Shown piece by piece: positions 13,301-27,000 of a stretch of 64,000 nucleotides of DNA. Location of the stretch: NCBI RefSeq assembly GCF_016859285.1, contig NC_053402.1, forward strand, positions 22,701,056 through 22,765,055, in the 5' to 3' direction. Position 1 is the first letter of the stretch, and each line of letters begins with the position of its first letter. A program made the translations under genes and the position numbers. The notes beneath the pieces are model-generated. The model searched no databases. It saw only the letters and a program-made list of their open reading frames with translations, and was not told the origin of the DNA. This DNA is from Xiphias gladius. Taxonomy: Eukaryota; Chordata; Actinopteri; Istiophoriformes; Xiphiidae.

Positions 13301-14937
13301 GACTCAAGTTTCTGTTGAGGGGAAAAAGTCGGAAAAAAAAAAAAAATGAAACGACTGTGAAAATACTGAAATCACAAGAACTCCTTTCATCGCCGGCAGT
13401 TGAGTTTTTATCAGACGCAGGTTTTCACGGATGCGAAGACGTGACGTGTTTTCTGAATTGGGACGGTGGCAGTTTTGCAGCCAGCATTCCTTCAACCGGA
13501 GTAACCGATAGTCTGGATCCTTGGCAGGGATGTCAGCTGTAAGGATTAGGCCTGCTGTAGAGCACCGCAGGGAGCCCAACAGGCTTTTCTCCACTGCCCG
13601 TTAAACTCTTACTCACATCGCCAGTGAACTGCACATGGATGACTGGATTTGGCTGTGGAATGCATGAAAAGGTTTTAGAGGCAATTTTAATCCCTGATAC
13701 TCTGCAGCTTTTTGTCTTACATTTCAAAAATGATGCTGCAAGTCAGAAAAAACCTGAGAGTGAGATTCCCGCGTGCTTCTTGTGTTCAGGTTTTCATGGT
13801 GGCTAACAGAGCTGCCTTTACGGCACGTATCAGAGTCTGGATTACACAGCATTAAATGAAACAAGGTTTCTTGTTTACTTGAGCCACTGCTATTCAAAAG
13901 ATTCATTCTTCCCTCTTATATAACCACTTTAATGGGAAAAAATGACCACTTTAATCGTTACACAACATTCTTTGTGTTTTCTTTTTTTTTTTTTTTTTTT
14001 TGGCATTTACATTGAAAACTATCCAAGGACACAACACATGCAGGAACACAGTGCTCCGGTTGCAGTATGAAGTGATCTTTTTTTCTTCCCAAACGCTGAC
14101 CGCTGCAGACAGAGCCTGTCCTCTGTTTAGTGAAGAAGCCTCCCAGAGCTTGTGTGGGCGTGGAGCGGGCGTTTGGGGGGGGGCTTTCTTGAGAATCTCA
14201 GCTCTGAGGCCCGAATGAGCTCCGGACAGGCTCTTCTGACCTTTTCCCGGCCATCAAACCAAACGCACCCAAAGACACATAAATCGTCACGTGGGACAAG
14301 AAGTGCTTCTGGTGTATTTAAAAGGCAAATCATCTGGAGTGAACCTGTCTGTTTAATCAAAGATTAACAGCTGCCACACTGATGACCATCTGTGTTGCAC
14401 TACTGTGATCGTACGTTCACAATGCTTTTTCCACATCGGCTTTGGCGACTGGTGCGTGTTTGATGAAGGGGGCTCAGAAAAGTTTATTCTGAAAACCGAA
14501 TGAGCCTGAAACTGAGTCAGGGTTAATCTGTCTCATAAACACAGCTGCTGTGAGCAGATTAAGTCAAGCGTGGTTTATTTCATGAGTGTGAAACAGTGAC
14601 CCAAGAAAACAAGCAATGATCGCATCCATTTGCAGTGAAGAAAATGCATGTTAAGACAAAACTGCGATTTCTGTAGATTCAGAGCAGCACAGACTCTGAC
14701 GCAAGAGTCGAAAAAATGTACTCAGTCCTGCCCAACTCTTCTCTGAGCTCAGTTTGTTGCAGAGCATTTGATAAATCAACTCATGCATGAGAAATATTAT
14801 TTTTCTATTTATCATCAAGATGTATAAGATGCAACATGGCAAATAACTTTAAAGTAAATCAAATAGGATCCCAGCCAGGTAACTTATTCCATAGCAAGAA
14901 AACTTATGGAGCCCTGGGGGTGTCTTGGACAAAACAT

Positions 14938-15002
<65 letters not shown>

Positions 15003-18000
15003 CTTGCTTGTACCCTTCACACTCTCACTCTTGATAACTTGGATTTATTTTGATCTTGGTCTGAGATATGTGGATTCACATCAGGTTTGATCTATTTATA
15101 AACACAATGTTGTGTTATCCTTGAGATCCCTTAAACCTGAATAATAGTTTTTTTTGGCCACTTGGGGGCAGCAGACTTGACAGATCAGTCTAAGCCCGGG
15201 ATTCCCTCGCTTTCAGCTCTGTTTTTGGTCTCTACCAGAACCTGAGGGAAAAAATGCCTCTTTAGCCGCTAAATGCTAAATTTAGATTAATTTGACATTT
15301 ATTGCAAATAGACTCATGATCAATGATCAATCTTTGTCAATACTGTCAAAGACTATCAGCTGACATATCTTATTTCTTTAAACTCTCAAATATCAGTATC
15401 AAATATGAGTATCGGTCAAGCTATATTTACAGTACTCTCTTATTAGATGTTTCATATCTGCTCTACATGCCCATGTTCTAGATTTACAAGTGATGTGATC
15501 AGTGAAGTATGTCTTCGGTCTGTGCTTACATACGCTCTGAGTTGTCTTTAAAAAAATCAAAAGAAATTTGAAAAATCTTTATTTATACGGCACTTTTCTA
15601 AACACACGATACAAAGTGCTTCACACAAAGCGACAACTTCAAAAGCAGATCATAAAAACAATTTCCGATTGAGTAATAAGAAAATAAAACAAATAAAACC
15701 CAATTGAAAAGTCGCCAGCAAAAGGCGAGTCGATAAAAATCTGGTAAGACCAGGAAGAGCTCTCAAATAAAAGTATGGTCTGAGAGGAGATTTAAAAGAG
15801 GTCACCGATTCCTCTGAACTGATTTCCTCAGGCAGCTCGTTCCAAAGCTTCGGGGCTCTGACTGAGAACACTCGGCCGCCGCTAGTTTTCAGCCGCGCCT
15901 CGCGAACAGACAAAAGACCTCTGCCCCGAGGACCCCAGACTACGTACTTGCTCGTATGCGACTGAGAGGTCAGATAATTAGCACGGAGAGAGGCCACAAA
16001 GAGCCTTAAAGGTCGACAGTAAGATCCTAAAATCAATTGTAAAAAACATACCGGGAGCTGGTGCAAGGAGGCTGAAACAGGCGTGTTGTGGTAACTTCTC
16101 TTGGATCTTGTTAAAAGCCTGGTGGCTGAGTTCAGTACAGTCTGGATTTGATTAATAGATTTTTGGTTGAGGCAGGTGAAGGGGCGTGAGGAGAAGAAGG
16201 CCTGTAAAATGGTCTCTGTGTCTTTGAAAGGTAAAATACATCATATTTTGGAAATATTTCTGAGATGATAAAAATAAGACACGAAACAGTTTTGACAACA
16301 GAACCTGCTTTTCAGAGCCACATTTGTAAAACACCCCTCAGGACCAGGCAGGCCCGATGGCTGGAGGTATCAGTTTCCATGGTAACTTATGTCAGATTTA
16401 TTTAAACCTCCTTTATGAAACAGAATTTATTAAAAATAAACCTGACTTACCGAAGTAAGCCTGGTTCAACTTGTAATCTAGCCCTGTGGACCGCTCATGC
16501 TTCATGTTTGTGTTTTGCTGGTTCTGTCACACACGGACAGACACTTGTTCAGGTTTACTCACCTCTTTAATCACTGGGGTCTAGGCCCGACAACACACAG
16601 TCACAAACAGATGTGGACTGGAAAAAGGAGCTGCAAATGGAGGCGCTACTTTGTGAGCTTACCCAGAGTTGATCCGGTTCAGCAAATACAGACTGTCACG
16701 TGACTCTGCAGAAATTCTCATAAAGAGTCCCTGAGACTCACGGCTCCCAACATTACACTGCACCCTGTTTAAGTTGATAGGAATCCCTGGAAAAAAGTCT
16801 GTAAGAGGACTGCCGTCTCCCAGATTACAACACACAACAGCAGGCGCTGAACGCCTTCAGGGCATCAAAACCAGTTCTGTTCACAAACAAAATGCAGCTC
16901 GGAATGAATCACCGACTCTCTCCCTCCTGCTGACACACGTGCTGGAAGAAGCACAGGCCTTCACACGGCAGCATTGACTCCACGCGTTTCATGCCAAACT
17001 TTCGTCACCTGCTTTTTGGCGCTCGTCGTGGACTGAATGTGGACTAACAAGGTGCAAAAAAACGGAATGAAACAGAATCCCTCGTGATTACACGCTGGCT
17101 GATGGATGCAAACTGTCTCAGCGGGGACTCTACCCTTTCGAAGAATTTGATCAGGTCCGAGCATCATTAAAGTGACGTCTTTCTCTGCATTACACCTTGT
17201 TGTGTGAGTCATGGTCAAACCAATCCAGTCCACAGCCCAGCCCTGTGGTAGCCAAACCCATGGTGAGATTAATCAGCATTTCATATTTATGATTATTACT
17301 GTCATGTGGTAGCAAATGACCATAGTCAGGAAATGGGTTTTGAATGGTTTGGTGTTGACGTTGAAGGACATGATATCCTTTTTTATTCATCTTGTTCCTA
17401 CAGTAAGCTATGGTGTCCTACATGGACGCACTATTTACAATTGAATTTAATACAACAATAAAAGTCGTTTTACAAGGGACATTTCTGTTTATTGGTTTAC
17501 AATAAGTGTGTGTCTGTCTCCTTGTTATTACATGGCAGTTTATCATTAACATCGGTTAATCTTTTTTGTCTTATTTTGTTTGGTTAGTCCTTTATTTTCC
17601 TTCTGTTTGCCCTGCCTTGTTAATTAAATTTTTTTTTTTAAAGGGCTGTGCTTTACCCGTGCTGGGTGTACATGGAGGATGAAGGACTGAAGCTGGTGGT
17701 AGCTGATATTAATAAGCTTTAAATCCGAGCACATATGTGCCAAAACTTATAGAAGAAGATGAGGTGTTAAGTTCCTTTTCTTAACCATGGAAAACCACAT
17801 TTCATGGACCTTTGTGGGGAGCCCCATCCACTGAGGAAGGCCACAAGACATGGCGGAAGGCTGCTGAGAATCTTCTTGTCGAACTATATAAAAACTGTTT
17901 TGAGTTTTCCCCTGAATGATACTCTCCTAAAGGTGGAAAAGCGTCTGAAGAAGTGTTTAAATCGTGGCACCTTAACACTTTAAAAAAAATAAATAAAACC

Positions 18001-21000
18001 CAAGATAAAAATAAAACTAATGCAAATTCATGCACCCTTGTGTGAAATATGGAAACAGGAAAATGTCAGACAAGGACTGAATGGAATTGAATTGAAGGGA
18101 TGGACTTCCCTTAGACAGCCACAACTGTGTTGAACAATCAACAATACTGTGTGTGCAAACTAGATAATATCCATTTTGTCGTAAGCGGATGATTTTTTTA
18201 GTGAAATGTTGTCAATATTGGCCTAATATAGCATTAAAGGACTGTTTTGAAACACTGGGAAATGCGCTTAATTGCTGTCTTGCTGAAAGTTACTGTAGAT
18301 GAGAATAACGATTTCTGTCTCTCATGTCCATTCAGTAAATATGAGCTAACAATCTGCTTTGCGTTGGCTTCATATAGACGCTCAACGTACATGCAGTGTT
18401 TTTAACCAAGCTAGGTGCGGGGCTCTAGGCATGGCACCAGCGTCTTCTGGGCCTTGCAATGGGTCTCCTCCCAGTTAGACGTGTCCATGCCTCCAGTTAA
18501 TCATCCAGGAGGCGCGGTTTGTGTAATAACAGTGTTGTTCAAGCCACTTTTAAATCACCAAAGACAATTTATGTCACCCATTCAGTGTTGACATTACAGG
18601 ACAGTCAGTATATGTTAAAGCAGTAGTCGGACATTTTGGGAAATATTCCTTTTTGCTTTCTTGCTGAGAGTTTAGATGAGAAGACTGGTATCAATTTCAC
18701 TTCTGGACAGTGAATATGAAGCCACAGCCAGCAGCTGGTTAGCTTAGCTTAGCACAAAGCCTGGAATCAGGGAAACAGCTAACGAGATCCACCTCCCAGC
18801 AACTCTAAGGCTCACTGACAGGTTATAGCTCATTTTTTGAATTCATACGTTAACCGAAGAGTAAAAACAAGTTGTGAGGTTTTGTCGTCGTCATGTGGAG
18901 ACTAAACAAAGTTACTGCTCCCAGTCACGAAATAGACCGACGCATAAACCCCGTAAAACCACAACACGTCATTATGACACATCGGTTTCTGTACAGATTA
19001 AACGAACGAGACGGAACATGTTCATCAGTGAGTTTTATAGGTGCTGACAGGTAGATTTACCTTTGGACTGAGCCAGGCTAGCTGGATGAGCTATAACATC
19101 AACACTGAAACGTGACACTAACTGGTCTTTTTCACAGTAATGAAAGTAATTCTAAAACATGCATGAACTTGCAGAAATTGTAAAACATGTTGCTTTGTGA
19201 GTTCAGCTACTTTACATAGTTAAACAAAACATCCCTCCTTGATGACTAACTTTGGAGGTATTTCGGGCACGTCAAAGTGGGAGGAGACCCTGCACGAGAC
19301 CCAGAACACGCTGGTTCTTCAAGGATTACCTATTGTCACTGTCCGATGAAAACCACTTATTTCCAAACTTTTTTTTTTTAGATTAACTAAAGGAGAAGAA
19401 GGAGTTTATGGGTTGAGAAAACTCTTATTCTTCTTATTGCCAAACACACCTTTCAAAATCCCACTGGATTATATGATTAATATGTGTGAAAAATCCTGTC
19501 TGAGCAGTGATTGAAATACTTGCGTAACAAAATTAAAAGGAGATCTTGAGAGAGAAGTTCAAACCCTTGCCGCACAGCTGGCCCATCACAGCTTGAAGTA
19601 GAAACAGGCCGCCCTTAATATGACTTTGAAAAAGGTGTGTTTGTGTGTGTGTGTGTGTGGGGGACAAGCAGGTCTGATGAAGCAGCTCAAGTGTCAGAAA
19701 ACGGATGACTAGACCAGGCTATGTTGCAGCGTTTGACATGTATTTGGTGTGGTTACCTCTCGCTTGCTGGTGCGAGCCTCACTCCTGCCCTTCCTTGAAA
19801 CGGCCGCCCCCCCTCCCTGCTCTTTCTCGGTGGCCTCCAATCCCGGAATCCTCTCTGCCGTTCTACCATGGCTGGAAAAAATGAACACCTAATTAGTGAA
19901 AGAAAACAAAACAAAAAATTCACCTGAGCCAAACGTATGTGTGGCTTCGCCGACTCCGCTAACAAACAGGTGGGTTCTGACATCATTTCCACCAGGATAA
20001 CACTGAGGATGACAGCTTGGTAAGGGACTCCAAAACTGCACCTGTGCAGTAGAAAAGAGAACGGAGGACACTCAGCGCAGCCAAGACCGTTCTCTGAGTG
20101 TCACCACTGCTGCTGTTGCTGCCGAGAGACTAAATACAAACTGAAGTCCTTCTCACTGCCGTTAGAGGTTATTTTGTGTAGAAGGAGAGCAGGTATTACT
20201 CAGGCCAAACACCCCAAAGTAACCTGATATAATGTATACGCATCTATAAGATGATGAATAGCAATGTTGCCAGTTAAAAGTTGGGCTTAGGGTCAGTCAG
20301 CGCCTTCTAGGACACGAGTGTGATATGCACTGTTAGGAAGCTGATTCCACAGGGGGCAGAAACACTGCATTTACATTATTTCACTGATTGGGCTTTGAGA
20401 GATATTAGGGCAGATCAATCATCAAATACTACTGATATTATGTCTTGTTTTTTGTATGAATTTTACCAACACAAGTAGAGTCAGCACAAAGTAATGATCC
20501 ATCTCATGTTAAATCACGCTCTGGGCGCACGAAAACTATTCTTCGCGCTGCACTTTCAGGTCCTGTAGCGATCAGAAAATTCACACACTAAACAATTTTA
20601 TTATTTACCATTAAATGCACAAGGTTCAGTTTTAAAAAAAAAATAAATAAAATATTTGGTGGTAATTAAAATATATTGAAAGTCGGCTGTTAGTGATGCA
20701 TTCAGCTCGATAACTCATGACCATTTCACTCCGCTACAGTACATGGCATCATTACATTTGCTGCTTTTCAAAATAAAAGTATCGATATTGGTATTGATGT
20801 TCCTGATTCTGGCCCAGGGCAAAACCAAACTTTGTTACTACTACAAACTACTGAAAATACCAGGGCTCCAGTATTCAGATTTTTGCTTGTGAAGATATTA
20901 TTCATCTCTTAACTGAGAAAAAGCAATAGATTAAACAACCCTCTCTGAACAGAAACTCCCAGCAAGATGGAAGTGACATTAAAAATGATCAGTTGTGAGG

Positions 21001-24000
21001 GATCATGACCATATACTGCAAATCTCTCTCTCTCGTTTCCTGTCACCTCTCTACTGTTCACACTGGAACATCCACAAAAAAATTCACAAAAAAAATAAAT
21101 AGATAAATGAATAAAATATTGTATTATATTACCATTCACTAATGGTGCATGTTAAGTACTCAAATTGATTTATGTCATTGTAGCTGAGTTAGCTTGTGTA
21201 TTGTCAGTCTGCGTACAACTCATTCTAGCTAGCATTTTGGTTAGCTTCTTTGCTAAAAAGGAGACACTGACGTAGCAGTATAACTGCACGACAAGGATAC
21301 GAGTTCTAGCCTAACTTGACTCTAATCATATGCAGTTTTTATCAGGGACGACACACATTTGACCTAAACGTGTCAGATTTAGCAAAAAGACTAGTTTTTA
21401 AAATCTGCAGTCTATAGCCTATCGACATCTAAAGTAACCAAAACATAATTTACATAAGACTCTGACTTATTTTTTTAAAACCCTGTTTTAAACATCACAT
21501 GATAACAAGCAACAGTGTCTGTTTTGCTGCCGCTTTGTAACTTTCAGAATATTAGCAGATGTAGATGTTTAATGGTAATGTAGGTTTGCTTCCACATGCA
21601 TAAGACATTTCTGTAAATTCTTCTTGGGCAGGATGTTTCAGTTCCCTCTCTGCCTCTGGTGGGTGCAGGCAGCCCCCCGTGCCCTCAAACTGAGCTTTAA
21701 GCTGAAGTCTGCTTTCTCTGACAGGCACGCAGACAGTCAGCATTAAGGTCCTGAGAAACAACGCCGCAGATATCTAATTACACCAGCGTTTTGGAATTTC
21801 TGGCCTTATTTGGGGGGGGGGGGGTAAGTATTTTGTGTTTTTTGTTTCCCAAAAAGGCAATGAGCGAAGAACTGAGATGTATTCTCTTCACGTGACCAGT
21901 TTACATGCTGCCGGGGAACAAACTGGGAGGGTTTCTTTAAGCTAAATATAAAAAAGCGGCAGTCAGATCTCTAATGGAGGGGTAGAGCGTGAGCCTTTGA
22001 TCTGGTGTTTAGCGGTGTGCGATGGCTGTTCGGCTTTATTCTGGGGGGAAGCTGAGAGGCACTGGATGTCCTTTGTGCTAATTGCTTGCACATTTACCCC
22101 CTTTGCCTTTGCCAAGGCACTTTAAATGGCTGTTAGCGTTGCCCACAGATTACATGCAAACATACACATCACATACACATAGAAAAATCTACTGAAGAGT
22201 TATTTACACATACAGTGTTATCACCAAAATAGGCTGGAAACTGCTAATCCTCCCCTGATTCCTTTCTAACCTTCTGTCCTGGCTCTGGTTCTTGTAGTCC
22301 GCTGATGTTTGGATGTTGTTTGATTCAGCCAGCTGGCTGTTAATGCCAGGGTCGGTGTTTCCATTGGCTCCCAAGTCCAATACTGGGCTCCCGAAACTGC
22401 CGGCGCCGTCCAAGGCCGGAGAGTCCCTGGAGACCGGGCACAGGTAGGCGGAGGTGTTGCCTGGATATAGAAAGCAAAAAAAAAAAAAAGGTTTCAGAAT
22501 GGATGTGGATTTCTCTAACACAGTTTGGTTTATATCCATTACGTTGTTTGTGAAGTCGCTGCTTTGAGATGGTATTTGACATTTTTTGGAGATTTCAGCT
22601 GCATATGTGAGAAAAACACTTTAAAAAAAAAAGGAGGGCTGAACACAGAAGCTCTATTCGGACCCTGGACCAGAACAACCCGTTGACTGGCAAATCCTCC
22701 AGTGTCCTGTCAGAGATACATCGGTTGATCTCTGAGAAGAGGAGGGGATATGAACACCCCCTTTCTCTGCAGAGCTCCAGAGCTTTTATATTGTCGTAAA
22801 TTCAAATCCAAATATATTTAAGGTGTAGCTTCTTCCAATCCCCTCATAGCCTCAACCATCACACATTTGTGTAAGTATAATACAATGCACATGCATGCAG
22901 ATTTTGTAAAGTGACTTTATTGGGTTATATGTCCATTTTAAGGATTTTCTGATGTATTACCTTTGCGCTTCCACTCTTTGAGATGTACTTTCTTGAATTT
23001 TTAACTTGCTTTGACATGTTATCGCCGTGGGCGGGTTGGATGGATAACCACACCTGTCGTCATAGAGCCTGTCGGCCTACTGGTGAACTTTTTCTAGGGT
23101 TTCATAGACTAAACAATTCATCGATGGATCAAAAAAATAATCGGGAGAGTAATCGATAATGAACATAATCATTAGTCGCAACCTTACTCTACCGCAGTGC
23201 TGCTAAGAAAACATCAGATGCAGCAAATGGCAGAAACAATCTGGAAAAAACTGATCAAGGAACTGATCAACATGACTATCCCTGTCTGGAGAACACCTTA
23301 AAGAATTCAAGGAGTGTCCGGGAGATCAATGACAAGAGGAAACCCAGCTATGGACAAGAGTCCTGACAGAGGCTCATTCATTAGACAGCCTCCCTGTTTG
23401 GCTCTCGGCGGGACCCTTTAATGAAGCAGCGTACAGGCGCTGTCAGCGGGGGTTAATCCAGGCCTGTGTTACGGGACGTCTCCAGACCCTGCAATAAGCC
23501 TGACGCCAGCTGGGTGCTGGTGTCCACTCTGTCGCAGCACAGAGCTCCAGTACGGACAAATACCTGTCCTGAGCCTATTAGGACCTGTTTAAGAGGTCTT
23601 TTATGGATCGTGTTGGGCTTTTATGATGCCTGAAGGTTAGAGACACAAGATTGTCTGCACATCACAGTGTGCTTGTGTGTTTCTGTCTGTCAGTCTGTGT
23701 AACTTCCTGTTCAAACAAAAACTCCTCCAGCCCGTTCCCACGGATACAAGTCGGTACTCAGTCAACGTGCCTGGCTAAACAAGGGTTAAATGAACTGTTT
23801 AAATAAAAAGCTGTATGTGTGTGAACATCTGCACAACGTTAGGACGGTGCAAGAGGAAGGGTGTGTGTTTGTGTGTGTGTGTGTGTGTGTGTTGTGCCTC
23901 TGCTGCACCTGCAGGGGTCGGCTCCGGGCCCGGGTGATCCGTGTCTGTGACAGTCCAGATGGGGGTCACATCCGGTCCCCTGCCCTGCTGGTCTTCCTGC

Positions 24001-27000
24001 CACCGACCACAGCTAGAGTCTGCCGGGTCAGTTGCAGCCATCTTTGCTGGACTGGGTTCCTAATGTTTTGTTGGAAAAACAAAAAGATAATTCAGTTATC
24101 TTTTTTTGACTTTAACCCCCGACCCGACGTAGCATTTATTAGAAGTTTTTAGTAAATGCATTTGTCAGCAACTTTAACAGCTCCTCTGTAGCATCCAGAA
24201 CTGGACCAGATAATGAAGGCTATAACATAACATAGATGTAATTATCTAAAATATGTCTTGATAGAAAAAGTTGCATTGATAACACTTTACCTTAAGTCCC
24301 CCGGTTTAGTATTTATAAGCAGCATTTAAGAAATGGTTTATATCAGACTATAATGTGGTAGGACGCAGCTAAGGGGATATTTTAAGTGTTTATTAATGTA
24401 CTGGATTTGTCGACAATTAGAATGTGTCCTATGAAGACATATTGTATATTTGAACAGCTGTGTTTCATCATGTTGTCATTCATTATCTGTTCACGCAGCA
24501 GCCTCCGCCTGTGGCTGCTCACGGGACGAGTTAGAGTTCTTAACAAATGCTGGACATTAATAAACACTCAAAAATGTCCTTACATCTGCTTATTACGACA
24601 AGCATTTCTCTACACTGCTTACACATGATAAGTAATGATAACATCCTACTACGAAGGGGCTGCAACACGTGATTATTTTCATCAGTGATTAATATCTGGA
24701 TTATTTTCACAATGGACCTATTCATTTGGTTTGTAAAACAGAAATCTGTGACACATCTCGTTTTGTTCGAGCAATAATCCAAAAATCCCAAAATATTCAA
24801 TTAGGAGCTGAAACGACTGTCATGACGTCACGACAGAAATAAAAATCTGCAACTATTCGTGTGATCCATTGATCATTTAAGTCATTTTTTAAGCAAAACG
24901 ATAAACATTCTCTTGTTTTAGCTTTGCATTTTTTTTTTTTTTCTTATTCAACAGTACATTGAATATTTTTTAGGTTTGAAACTGCTGATTTGATGACTTC
25001 ACCTCAGGCTTTAAGAAATGATGATGGGAATTTTACACTATTTTCTGATGTTTTGTAGATTAAATGTTTAATCAATTAATTGAGGAAACAAATGTCAGAC
25101 TGATCGATAATGAAAATAAATGTTTCAGCCCTCATTCCAATTACAACGAGACAAAAGCAGCAAACATTAGGCATTTTTGCTTGATGAATTACCTAAATGA
25201 CCAGTATTGGTGTTGATTAATTTGTTGCTGATTATTTCAGCCCTTTCGCCAGGTTTTGTAAACCTTACCAACAGAGGAGCTAAAGGAAAAAGGGGGCATG
25301 AAAACAAAACTGTTCATCCAAAATGTGCTGATTTCGTGGCATTCTGCCAGGTACATTGCTTCCATGAGCTTTTTTTTTTTTTTTTGAGAGGATTCATCCT
25401 CTGAATAACATAAATGTGCTCGGAAACTTTCATGGCAATCTGCCCAGTACATTTTGATATTTTTAGCCAAGCTAGCGGCCTGGCTCTAGGTATGGCAAGT
25501 GGCCAGCCGGTCGGTCCACCGATCCGATCCAGACGGAAACATTTCAACAACCACTGGATGGATTGAGATGAAATTTTCAACAAACATTCACAGTCTCCAG
25601 AAGATGAATCCTACAGACTTTGGGGATCCTCTCCCTTTCCCTCTACTGCCACCATGACGTTCACGGTCGTGGTTTTGGTCTCATACTGACAGAAGATGAA
25701 AGATCAAGGGCGACCAAAAACCACGTGATTCATCCTTTGGGGGCCGTGAATTTCTACACCGACTTTCATGCCATCAGACCGGGAGCTGGTAGTCTTGCTC
25801 TGAATCATGGTGTTCCAGCACTGTTTCTCCCCACAGCCGGCAGGACAAACACATTGTGTGCTCCAGTGTGCACTGAATCACTGACCGGACATTTTTTTTG
25901 CTACCTGGGTGGCAACAGGTTCCACTTTGCGTTTTTTCTTCTGATTTTGCATATTGGTCCGTAGATACACTGCAAGCTGTTCACTCCACCTGGTGAAGAA
26001 ACACAGAAACAGCAGAGCCAAGACATTACACAGGCAGGATGTGACAAACCTCAATAGAAAACGCTCCCGTATTTTTCTCTGCAGTGTTTTACCGACCCAT
26101 TAATGATCTCTTTATTGTCACCACGGATGAATATTTCCTGCTCCGGCGTGACGATGCAGAGCGCATTTCTCTGGCCCGTCCTGGGCTCAGCGTCCGTGAT
26201 GTCTGTACACAGATTCATGTTCACCGTCCCCTGTGGCAAAGTGCTCGGCTGGAGGAGAATCAGAGTCATCTTTTTATTTAAGTGTTATTACAACAGTAAT
26301 CCAAATGACTCTTGTAGGGGTTGGAGAGCCAGTTACTGAGACCGCGTTGCTAGGACTGATTACCAGGACGCAGATGAGTGAGAGTTGAACAGAAAGCAGT
26401 CCGTGGTGCTGAGTGTGGAATGAAAGAGATGCGGGAATGAGATTTGAGGGGATCACAGAGAGAGGGGGGATGTGTGCATTAGAGGACAGGCTAAGCCCAA
26501 ATCATCTGCTGTGGTTCTGCTCACAACATCTGGCCTAAAGATGCCTGCTTGATCCCAACACGCTACAAAAGCAGACACATACACTGAGCAGGGCTTGCTT
26601 ACATGTTTTTGTTACAATTCAATGTTTGTGTTTGTTCGTAATTTTTCTGAGCGCCTTCTCACCAGTTCGTCCAGGGCGAAGCTCAGGCTGCCGTGTTCGT
26701 ACAGAATAAAGAAGCGCCGCTGCCATTTCTGAGAGAGAGGGGAAGCAAATACAGTACAGTTTCATTTTTCTTGAGCAATAAGTCACAATGCAGAAGTGGC
26801 AAATGTTTGTGTTTATTTCACTTCGGTTTCGTTATAACCCACCCTTGACCTCTGCATTGGGTTGTCAAAGTCTGTCCCCTCAGGAGCCAAACACAGCCAG
26901 CCCCCGTAGACTGGTTTAGCCTGTTGGTCGCGGGAGAAAGAGGAGGCTGGATAGTTAGCAGTTAAAGCAAAGGTTGTCATCACCTCACCGAGACACTGAT

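Noticed and set aside
13981..14290. Local GC-rich segment as an alternative mprip promoter
   Set aside because: Few CpGs, no in-frame first exon to exon 9 and only a G run and a T run of note.
23799..24152. Overlapping ORFs over the GT repeat near mprip exon 6
   Set aside because: Only the minus frame [16 protein letters not shown] is real (exon 6, 23909-24059); the rest is microsatellite read-through.
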